Assembly (NCBI GenBank): GCA_003526525.1
Contig: DPVV01000253.1
Coordinates: forward strand, 1,559 to 10,700
DNA length: 9,142 bases
Direction of reading: 5' to 3'
DNA from: Lachnoclostridium phytofermentans
Lineage (GTDB): Bacteria > Bacillota > Clostridia > Lachnospirales > Lachnospiraceae
In this document: one piece after another, positions 1 through 4,836 of the stretch
How positions within the stretch are numbered: the first letter of the stretch is position 1
Layout: each line of letters opens with the position of its first letter
Made by a program: the position numbers and the translations under genes
The notes under the pieces: generated by a model
Database searches by the model: none
Seen by the model: only the letters and a program-made list of their open reading frames with translations
Told to the model about the DNA's origin: nothing

Positions 1-2
1 TA

Positions 3-24
3 CCCCCGCTTACAGAAGCGGAGG
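3..24 (-). terminator. GC-rich hairpin after ygeY (terminator or insertion-sequence end)
   Basis: The arms CCCCCGCTT (3-11) and AAGCGGAGG (16-24) pair over nine positions, with one G-U wobble and an ACAG loop. The hairpin starts 24 bases after the ygeY stop, where a rho-independent terminator is expected. The T run that would confirm this falls outside the window, because only two bases remain beyond the hairpin. The plus-strand arrangement, a C-rich hairpin followed by AGGACTTCC, also resembles the right end of IS200/IS605-family elements, where the guide-RNA hairpin sits just after tnpB. Both readings remain open. Confidence 0.5.
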
Positions 25-47
25 ACTTCCCTAATGAGGTTAATTTC

Positions 48-1232
48 TTACACTAATAATGCTTTCATTACACCATAGTAGCATTCACATACTTTTGTAA
101 GTTGCTCAACTTCAATATATTCATCAACAGTATGAGCTAAATTCTCTGGAGAAGGTCCGATGCCTAATGTCTTAATCCCTGCTTCTCCTGCATAATGAGA
201 ACCATTAGTACAGAAATTGTACTGTGTAATCTCTGGATTGAATCCTGCGTTGTTAAGCTCTTTCACAACTGCCTGAACCCATGCTTCGTCTTTATCATAT
301 AACCAGCCAGGGAAGAATCTCTCGCCTTCGATCTTGTTTCCGGTATAGCACATTTCTTCGCCTACTGCATAGGAAACTTTAGCCTTTAATTCAGGATCTT
401 CTGCCATTAATTTGTCTAATAACTCTCTAATTGGTGCAAGGACAGATTCCTTCGTCTCACCAACTAATAAACGACGATCATAAGTTGCGCGGCAATATTC
501 AGGAACTACAGAAGCTCCAGGATATGGTGCAGACTTAATGTCTGTTAACTCTAAGATACCCTTTCCTAATACTGGGTGCTCTGTTGGAACTAAGTCTCTA
601 ATTGCATTAATTACCTTGCTCATTTTATAAACAGCGTTAATTCCTTTTTCAGGATTTGCAGAATGAGCTGGTTTACCAAATGTCTCAACTACGACTTCAC
701 CACGTCCACGCTGACCAATTTTAACGTTTAATTGACTTGCTTCACCAATGATTACGTAATCTGGTTTAAAGTTTTTGGAGATTTCACGTGCAGCTATACC
801 TTCAAAGCACTCTTCATGAACAACACCAGCAATAAGGATTTCACCAGCAAAATCACGGTTTGTATCTTCTGCAAAGTATTTTGCAGCTGCTGTAAATGCG
901 GAAACTGCACCCTTCATATCGGATGTACCACGGCCATATAACTTACCGTCTATAATTTCGCCACCAAATGGGTTCTGTGTCCACTTGCTTGGGTCAGATA
1001 CAGGTACTGTATCAATATGTCCATCAAATAATACCTTTGGACCTGGACGATTTCCTTTGATAATTCCGATTACGTTACCATATCTATCATAAGAAACATC
1101 ATCAAATCCATTTGCTTTACAAAATTCAACTATTGTCTCAGCAGCTTGTTTTTCTTCTCCTGAATAGCTTTTTGCCTGTATCATTTTCTGTGTTAATTCA
1201 ATTAACTCTTGTTCTCTGTTTCCTTTTAACAT
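48..1232 (-). CDS. ygeY: YgeY family M20 metallo-hydrolase, linked to selenium metabolism loci
   Basis: This is a cytoplasmic two-zinc hydrolase of the M20 peptidase/deacylase superfamily, closest in overall sequence to YgeY. From the chosen start it has 394 residues. The M20 metal-site pattern is complete: GHIDTVP (His72, Asp74), GRGTSDMKG (Asp105, bridging ligand), HEE (Glu140 as catalytic base and Glu141), IIGEAS (Glu164) and AHTVDE near the C-terminus (His367). The lid/dimerisation domain falls roughly in residues 175-290, including GKPAHSANPEKG. The start at 1232 is set by GAAAGGAG (1241-1248), eight bases upstream; an in-frame extension to 1268 has no such site and runs into a hairpin. 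It is the last gene of the ridA-dpaL-ygeY group. In E. coli ygeX (dpaL) and ygeY are also adjacent, within a cluster associated with selenium-dependent purine metabolism. The true substrate of YgeY is not established. An N-acylated or carbamoylated diaminopropionate-like compound is my inference from context. Confidence 0.9.
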   Translation of the reverse strand: MLKGNREQELIELTQKMIQAKSYSGEEKQAAETIVEFCKANGFDDVSYDRYGNVIGIIKGNRPGPKVLFDGHIDTVPVSDPSKWTQNPFGGEIIDGKLYGRGTSDMKGAVSAFTAAAKYFAEDTNRDFAGEILIAGVVHEECFEGIAAREISKNFKPDYVIIGEASQLNVKIGQRGRGEVVVETFGKPAHSANPEKGINAVYKMSKVINAIRDLVPTEHPVLGKGILELTDIKSAPYPGASVVPEYCRATYDRRLLVGETKESVLAPIRELLDKLMAEDPELKAKVSYAVGEEMCYTGNKIEGERFFPGWLYDKDEAWVQAVVKELNNAGFNPEITQYNFCTNGSHYAGEAGIKTLGIGPSPENLAHTVDEYIEVEQLTKVCECYYGVMKALLV

Positions 1233-1249
1233 TATATTATCTCCTTTCG

Positions 1250-1329
1250 TATACCCGTGTATATTCAATCTGCTTGCAGATTGATTACTGCTTACATTAG
1301 AAATGTGAAATCGCTTATTATTTCACATT
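1250..1329 (-). repeat. Three tandem inverted repeats between dpaL and ygeY
   Basis: Three inverted repeats fill the 95-base gap. The first has arms AATGTGAAAT (1302-1311) and ATTTCACATT (1320-1329), perfect over 10 bp with an eight-base loop, and overlaps the dpaL stop codon. The second has arms TCAATCTGC (1265-1273) and GCAGATTGA (1276-1284), perfect over 9 bp around TT. The third is TATAC (1250-1254) with GTATA (1259-1263), ending two bases before the ygeY Shine-Dalgarno. None is followed by a T run on the minus strand, so simple termination is unlikely. mRNA processing, 3'-end protection or translational tuning of ygeY are possible roles, all inferred. Confidence 0.6.
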
Positions 1330-2548
1330 ACTCCGCATCGTAACGTGTGTCTTTACCATTCCATACAACATTACGATAATTTTGTTTGTCTGTATCACCT
1401 TCTGTAGAGATGAATAGTAATCTAGAATCTTCATTAAGACCTAATTTACCCTTTAAATCTACAAGAGAATCATCTGTTAAGATATTGTAAACACAACCAA
1501 GAGTAGCTGCACCGCTTTCTCCAGATATAACCTTCGTATCACCATCTAATGGACTAGCCATGACACGCATACCATCAGCTGCTACATAATCTGGGCAAGA
1601 GATAAATGCATCTGCATAATCCTTTAATACATTCCAGCCAATGCTATTTGGTTCGCCACAAGCTAAACCTGCCATGATTGTATTTAAGTCGCCAGTTACA
1701 AAGTGAAGTTTACCATCGTTTGCTTCAGCGGTACGATAAATACAGTCTGCTTTGTTTGGTTCTACAACCACGATCTTAGGTTGATTTCCTTTATAGTAAT
1801 TTGCAAAGAATCCACAGACAGCACCAGCTAAAGAACCAACTCCTGCTTGTAAGAAGATGTGTGTTGGAGCTTCCGCTTTTGTCTCTTCTAATTGCTTTAC
1901 AATTTCAAACCCTAGTGTCATGTAACCTTGCATAATCCAAGTAGGGATATCCTCATAGCCTTCCCATGCAGTATCCTGAATTACAATCCAGCCTTTTTCC
2001 TTTGCATTTTTATCTGCAAGACGAACTGCTTCATCGTAATTCATATCCATGATGGAAGCTTCAGAACCTTCTGCAAGGATGTTATTTAATCTTTCAATAG
2101 CAGATCCCTTTGGCATGTAAACAACGGATTTTTGGTTTAACTGATTTGCTGTCCAAGCAACACCACGTCCATGGTTACCATCGGTAGCTGTTACGAATAC
2201 CATATCACCTGTTTTATCTTTTACTTCTTTTGATATCATTTTAGTTGCTGTTAAATTCTTGATATCTTCCCCAATTTTATCAGCAATTAAGCGTCCAATC
2301 GCATAAGATCCACCTAATACTTTAAACGCATTTAAACCGAAACGGTAAGATTCATCTTTCACATGAATATTTTTTACACCAATTTCTTTCGCTAAGTTCT
2401 TAAGCTCAGCTAATGGAGTTTCGCTATAAACTGGAAAGCTTTCATGGAATGCTTGTGCTTTACCTGCTTCCTCGAAGTTTAAAAAATCAATATTTGATTT
2501 TTCATTATTATTTCTTGGATAAAATACACTTTTAAATGTTTCTTTCAT
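1328..2548 (-). CDS. dpaL: Diaminopropionate ammonia-lyase
   Basis: This is a PLP-dependent fold-type II enzyme that converts 2,3-diaminopropionate to pyruvate and two ammonia by alpha,beta-elimination through an aminoacrylate stage, in the cytoplasm. From the chosen start it has 406 residues, the usual family length. The PLP lysine is Lys76 in RFGLNAFKVLGGSYA. The ATDGNHGRG loop (Asp123) and QDTAWEGYED (Asp192) match the positions of the two catalytic aspartates described for E. coli YgeX (Asp120 and Asp189). A glycine-rich phosphate-binding loop, QAGVGSLAGAV, follows. The gene is also called ygeX. The start at 2548 is supported by GAGGT at 2556-2560 and by the family N-terminus MKETFKSVFY. 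The frame stays open to 2671, but that 41-residue extension is low-complexity and overlaps promoter-like DNA. The gene lies between ridA and ygeY, matching the ygeX-ygeY pairing in enterobacteria. Confidence 0.95.
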   Translation of the reverse strand: MKETFKSVFYPRNNNEKSNIDFLNFEEAGKAQAFHESFPVYSETPLAELKNLAKEIGVKNIHVKDESYRFGLNAFKVLGGSYAIGRLIADKIGEDIKNLTATKMISKEVKDKTGDMVFVTATDGNHGRGVAWTANQLNQKSVVYMPKGSAIERLNNILAEGSEASIMDMNYDEAVRLADKNAKEKGWIVIQDTAWEGYEDIPTWIMQGYMTLGFEIVKQLEETKAEAPTHIFLQAGVGSLAGAVCGFFANYYKGNQPKIVVVEPNKADCIYRTAEANDGKLHFVTGDLNTIMAGLACGEPNSIGWNVLKDYADAFISCPDYVAADGMRVMASPLDGDTKVISGESGAATLGCVYNILTDDSLVDLKGKLGLNEDSRLLFISTEGDTDKQNYRNVVWNGKDTRYDAE

Positions 2549-2566
2549 AAACTTAACCTCAATTCT

Positions 2567-2579
2567 GGCGTTTAGCGCC
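2567..2579 (-). other. Small GGCG/CGCC hairpin in the dpaL leader
   Basis: On the minus strand GGCG, a five-base loop CTAAA and CGCC form a short GC stem in otherwise AT-rich leader DNA. It sits six bases upstream of the GAGGT ribosome site of dpaL. It is too short to be a terminator alone and no T run follows. A modest effect on translation is possible but unproven. Confidence 0.3.
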
Positions 2580-2636
2580 TTTTTATTAGTGCTTTTGTAT
2601 AAGTTACTGTGTAAAATATGATATATATTAATCTCG

Positions 2637-2642
2637 ATTATA
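2637..2642 (-). promoter_or_regulatory. Possible -10 box of a dpaL-proximal promoter
   Basis: A perfect TATAAT occurs on the minus strand about 90 bases upstream of the dpaL start. The -35 region at the right distance (around TTTCCT) is poor, so the site is weak or needs an activator. It would let dpaL and ygeY be transcribed separately from ridA, which fits the unusually long 236-base gap. Confidence 0.35.
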
Positions 2643-2660
2643 AACCCTCTAAAAAATTCA

Positions 2661-2705
2661 GGAAAAAGCAAAGCAGGTTAACATGCTTGAATATATGGCT
2701 TTTTA
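2661..2705 (-). terminator. Weak terminator-like hairpin between ridA and dpaL
   Basis: An imperfect 18-bp dyad (2671-2688, two mismatches, GTTAAC centre) is framed by AAAAAGC and GCTTTTT on the minus strand. The 3' side reads TGCTTTTTCC, so it could act as a partial intrinsic terminator. The stem is AT-rich and interrupted, so read-through is likely. It would lower dpaL/ygeY expression relative to ridA. Confidence 0.4.
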
Positions 2706-2753
2706 TAAGAATTTTTAGTAAGTATTAGTCAGAGATTAGTATCGCACACGTTA

Positions 2754-2779
2754 CATGGTGCAACAATTGTGGCACCATG
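2754..2779. promoter_or_regulatory. 26-bp near-perfect palindrome after ridA, candidate operator
   Basis: The left arm catggtgcaacaa (2754-2766) and right arm ttgtggcaccatg (2767-2779) are reverse complements apart from one mismatched pair, with no spacer. It starts five bases after the ridA stop and no T run follows on the minus strand. A gapless dyad is more typical of a protein-binding site than of a terminator. Its GTGC and GCAC cores recall the dyad in the promoter of the YheO-type regulator gene at 4737-4754, although the spacing differs (10 against 8 bases). Confidence 0.5.
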
Positions 2780-2784
2780 GTACC

Positions 2785-3159
2785 TTACTTAGTTACTGCA
2801 ATTACCTCGACTTCTAATAATACACCCTTGGGAAGTTCTTTTACAGCTACACAAGAACGAGCTGGCTTACCTGTAAAATATTCACCATAAACTTCATTGA
2901 ATGCTGCGAAATTTCCCATGTCAGATAAAAAGCAAGTTGTTTTAAAAACATTTTCAAATGTTGTATTAGCTTCTTCTAAAATAGCCTTAATGTTTTTCAT
3001 AACTTGAAGAGTTTGTTCTTTAATACCGCCTTCTACTACTGCGCCAGTTGCTGGGTCTATTGGTATCTGACCTGATGTATAAAGTACTCCGTTCACTACA
3101 AGAGCTTGGCTATATGGTCCGATTGCTGCTGGTGCACTTGTCGTATTGATTATTTGCAT
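2785..3159 (-). CDS. ridA: RidA family enamine/imine deaminase
   Basis: This is a 124-residue member of the YjgF/YER057c/UK114 family, normally a homotrimer with active sites at the subunit interfaces. RidA hydrolyses reactive enamine/imine compounds, above all 2-aminoacrylate released by PLP-dependent dehydratases and lyases, to the keto acid and ammonia. It is full length with the hallmark segments: IGPYSQA (13-19), [15 protein letters not shown] (25-39), a central [15 protein letters not shown] and the C-terminal [23 protein letters not shown]. Arg101 and Glu116 match the conserved substrate-binding Arg105 and Glu120 of E. coli RidA. The start is fixed by AGAGGA about six bases upstream. 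It is the first gene after a strong promoter and precedes dpaL, whose reaction passes through aminoacrylate, so a guardian role is the natural reading. The paralogue TdcF has the same fold, so the symbol is by family. Confidence 0.92.
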   Translation of the reverse strand: MQIINTTSAPAAIGPYSQALVVNGVLYTSGQIPIDPATGAVVEGGIKEQTLQVMKNIKAILEEANTTFENVFKTTCFLSDMGNFAAFNEVYGEYFTGKPARSCVAVKELPKGVLLEVEVIAVTK

Positions 3160-3210
3160 AATTACATCCTCTTTTCTATTACTTTTTTCGTCTATTTTAT
3201 CTACATTTTA

Positions 3211-3239
3211 ATTATAATACTAAAATATATTTCAGTCAA
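3211..3239 (-). promoter_or_regulatory. Strong sigma-A promoter of ridA
   Basis: The -35 box TTGACT (3234-3239) and a perfect -10 box TATAAT (3211-3216) are separated by exactly 17 bases on the minus strand. Transcription should start near 3204, giving a leader of about 45 bases before the ridA start. No hairpin or riboswitch-like fold is apparent in that leader. Confidence 0.85.
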
Positions 3240-3409
3240 TCTAATTTTTGTATTATTTTATTTCATTCTATTACTTACTATAATTGAACATTTTTAACAT
3301 CTAAATGAGTTTCAATAAATGTCGACAAAACACTTGGTATGGCGTAGTTGAAAGGAAATCACTCTGCAATTTCAATAAAATATGATTTACAAAGTTTTAC
3401 CTTTGTATT
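3240..3409. other. Non-coding DNA upstream of the ridA promoter
   Basis: With the flanking sites, the stretch 3160-3520 is the only gap of more than 300 bases, and I see no gene in it. It is very AT-rich. It holds an inverted repeat ACAAAG/CTTTGT (3389-3406, six-base loop), the palindrome TGTCGACA (3319-3326) and two copies of TTTCAATAAA exactly 60 bases apart (3310 and 3370). None matches a regulatory element I recognise. Confidence 0.5.
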
Positions 3410-3442
3410 AAAAAAAGAAACGGATCATATAGATTCATTTCT
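3410..3442 (-). terminator. Rho-independent terminator of the regulator/unknown-gene unit
   Basis: On the minus strand AGAAATGAATC (3442-3432), a TATAT loop and GATCCGTTTCT (3426-3416) form an 11-position stem with one U-G wobble and one mismatch, followed directly by a run of seven T (3416-3410, counting the shared base). It lies about 80 bases after the stop of the 158-residue gene and 170 bases before the ridA promoter, separating the two units. Confidence 0.75.
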
Positions 3443-3480
3443 TCTAATTATTTAAATATTCCGCTATGTTAGATTAAATT

Positions 3481-3525
3481 TAATTGAAATTTACATTCAA
3501 TTATAGGCTTACCCTTTTGGTTAGC
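3481..3525 (-). repeat. Two inverted repeats at the 3' end of the unknown gene
   Basis: The first, GCTTACC (3507-3513) against GGTTAGC (3519-3525) with one mismatch, overlaps the stop codon. The second, TAATTGAA (3481-3488) against TTCAATTA (3496-3503), is a perfect 8-bp AT-rich dyad with a seven-base spacer. Neither is followed by a good T run. They may be auxiliary 3'-end structures ahead of the stronger terminator downstream. Confidence 0.4.
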
Positions 3526-3997
3526 TTATTATTGATTTAATCAATATTGGTTGCGAAAATTCTTCTAATTCATTATGAGCAATATAATAATCATTGTCAC
3601 GAATACAATAGAATCTTACAGTAATAGACGGTAAGACATCAAATTCTGTACCATCATCAATGCTCATAATGATATCAAATGAATACAAAGGATATTGAGC
3701 TTTCAAAATAGTTTCAATTGACTTAACTCTAAGCAGTGCAGTTTGCAATAAGCACTTAGCATCTTTTGATCCACTTATATATATTTCATTACAACTCCAT
3801 TCTAATTGGGTAAGCATTTCTTTAGAATGTTTTATTTTACTATTTTCATTTAAGTTCCAGCAATTATCTTCTAAATAAAAATACGGTTCACCATTACAAT
3901 TTAATCCTTGTCTTATAGATGTACTTCCATCAATAGTAATTTGATTGATTTTAGAAATTTCATTTATATAAGTTTCCATTTTCTTATTATATATCAT
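3521..3997 (-). CDS. Uncharacterised 158-residue protein
   Basis: I do not recognise a family. The start at 3997 is chosen because AGGGGGA (4004-4010) lies six bases upstream; an ATG at 4033 has its only purine run (AAGGA) about 14 bases away. The protein has no signal peptide or membrane segment, so it should be cytoplasmic. It looks alpha/beta. There is a short N-terminal helix (1-17), strands near 18-22 and 38-43, an amphipathic helix from about 78 to 100, then strand-rich segments 104-114 and 123-132 and an acidic C-terminal part (NELEEF). Five cysteines (34, 46, 69, 82, 131) are scattered and do not form an obvious metal motif. It follows the YheO-type regulator by 53 bases without a visible terminator, so the two are probably co-transcribed. 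By eye it is more AT-rich than the metabolic genes, which could suggest separate acquisition; this was not counted. A regulator-associated sensor or immunity-like small protein are only guesses. Confidence 0.75.
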   Translation of the reverse strand: MIYNKKMETYINEISKINQITIDGSTSIRQGLNCNGEPYFYLEDNCWNLNENSKIKHSKEMLTQLEWSCNEIYISGSKDAKCLLQTALLRVKSIETILKAQYPLYSFDIIMSIDDGTEFDVLPSITVRFYCIRDNDYYIAHNELEEFSQPILIKSIIS

Positions 3998-4050
3998 TTC
4001 TAATCCCCCTGAAACATAACCAAATTTCAACATTGATTTAAAATATATCC

Positions 4051-4707
4051 TTATTTTATATGATCTTTGAATCCCCTGAGATGCATATAAACCGTATTTT
4101 TACTAACATCCATAAATTTTGCTACCTTGATAACCGAATCTTTCATTCTAAAAATCCCTTGATTGTATAGTAAGTTAACAATTTCTTTGTTTTTTAAATT
4201 TACAGATATACTTTCATCGGCCATAACCTGCTGAGAGGCTTCTGTATAAGCTTGTTCAATCAAAGCATCTACATCCACAGCAAAGTTTTCATTAATCATG
4301 GTGTTATTAGACATATTAAGCATTCTAAAGACTGGGAATGTCTCTGATAAAGGAGTATCTACATGATAATTAATGCAGATTAATCCAATAATACGATGAT
4401 GCTCACCATAAACACTAATTGTAGTTGAATAAAGCTGATTTCCCTTTTTATTTTTAGACTCGTACGAAATATAACCATCTAGATTTTCATCTTGAATCTT
4501 ATTCAGCATATTGAGTGCTAAATCTGTAATAGGAGCACCTAATTTTCTCCCCGTATGATGCCCATTTATAATTTTTATTACAGAGTTTTCACAGTCTTCT
4601 AAACTATGTAACACATACTCAAACCCTGTTCCTAAATAATCTGCTAGTCCATCTAAAAAGCTTCGATATGAATTTAATATGATTTGATCTGTTACTGTTA
4701 ATTTCAT
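4051..4707 (-). CDS. YheO/DauR-type PAS plus HTH transcriptional regulator
   Basis: This is a DNA-binding regulator of 218 residues from the chosen start. Residues 1-120 form a YheO-like PAS domain with the signatures FEYVLHSLED (29-38) and IKIINGHHTGRKLGAPITDLAL (44-65), where an amino-acid-type ligand probably binds. Residues 165-216 are the C-terminal HTH, with the helix-turn-helix in SVIKVAKFMDVSKNTVYMHL (191-210). Family members such as DauR repress amino-acid catabolic operons. The adjacent ridA-dpaL-ygeY group is the obvious target candidate, by inference. The start is ambiguous: ATG at 4722 and ATG at 4707 each have a G-rich run close upstream. I prefer 4707 because MKLTVTDQ looks like the family N-terminus. 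A GTG at 4797 is excluded because the promoter at 4754-4782 lies inside that extension. A dyad over the start point suggests autoregulation. Confidence 0.85.
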   Translation of the reverse strand: MKLTVTDQIILNSYRSFLDGLADYLGTGFEYVLHSLEDCENSVIKIINGHHTGRKLGAPITDLALNMLNKIQDENLDGYISYESKNKKGNQLYSTTISVYGEHHRIIGLICINYHVDTPLSETFPVFRMLNMSNNTMINENFAVDVDALIEQAYTEASQQVMADESISVNLKNKEIVNLLYNQGIFRMKDSVIKVAKFMDVSKNTVYMHLRGFKDHIK

Positions 4708-4736
4708 ACTTCCCCGCTGCATAGTTCCCCCATTCT

Positions 4737-4754
4737 TGTGCACATTATTGCACA
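4737..4754. promoter_or_regulatory. TGTGCA/TGCACA dyad at the regulator's start point, candidate operator
   Basis: Perfect inverted arms TGTGCA (4737-4742) and TGCACA (4749-4754) are separated by six bases. The dyad touches the -10 box and covers the expected transcription start near 4747, the classical position for repression. Autoregulation by the encoded HTH protein is the simplest reading, but no binding-site consensus known to me confirms it. Confidence 0.55.
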
Positions 4755-4782
4755 TTTTATGCTTTTTTACTTTTTCTATCAA
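4754..4782 (-). promoter_or_regulatory. Sigma-A promoter of the YheO-type regulator gene
   Basis: TTGATA (4777-4782) and TAAAAT (4754-4759) are spaced by exactly 17 bases on the minus strand. The start point falls near 4747, leaving a 25- to 40-base leader depending on which ATG is used. The -35 box overlaps the short T run of the preceding terminator, so the two units are tightly packed. Confidence 0.75.
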
Positions 4783-4827
4783 AACGGATATTCCCACTTG
4801 CCTACAGGCAAGTTTATTGGGAATTCC
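4781..4827 (-). terminator. Two-part hairpin terminator after the GH38 mannosidase gene
   Basis: An inner perfect stem ACTTGCC/GGCAAGT (4796-4802 with 4807-4813, TACA loop) is stacked on an outer stem, GGATATTCCC (4786-4795) with GGGAATTCC (4819-4827), interrupted by a small bulge and a five-base internal loop. On the minus strand it begins 10 bases after the stop codon and is followed by GTTTT. The stem is strong but the T run is short, so some read-through into the regulator gene is possible. Confidence 0.65.
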
Positions 4828-4836
4828 TGAATGGGG

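Noticed and set aside
732..941. Plus-strand open frame, with similar ones at 1112-1300, 3106-3297, 5940-6179 and 8462-8671
   Set aside because: They lie wholly or largely antisense to well-supported genes, have cysteine- or leucine-rich shadow composition and no family resemblance.
1233..1268. Upstream in-frame extension of ygeY
   Set aside because: The ATG at 1232 has a strong GAAAGGAG site at the right distance; the extension would be translated across an inverted repeat and lacks its own ribosome site.
2549..2671. 41-residue N-terminal extension of dpaL
   Set aside because: Low-complexity residues, no ribosome site, overlap with promoter-like DNA, and the 406-residue form already matches the family length.
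3310..3379. Two TTTCAATAAA copies 60 bases apart as a CRISPR remnant
   Set aside because: Only two 10-base AT-rich copies, no longer repeat around them and no cas genes.
3398..3439. 13-codon open frame on the minus strand as a leader peptide
   Set aside because: It runs through the intrinsic terminator stem and T run and lacks a convincing ribosome site.
3160..3520. Riboswitch or T-box ahead of ridA
   Set aside because: The predicted ridA leader is only about 45 bases and shows no stem set or terminator; the hairpins further upstream lie before the promoter.
4708..4797. GTG start of the regulator at 4797
   Set aside because: The start lies in the terminator hairpin of the previous gene and upstream of the regulator's own promoter, so the mRNA would not contain it.
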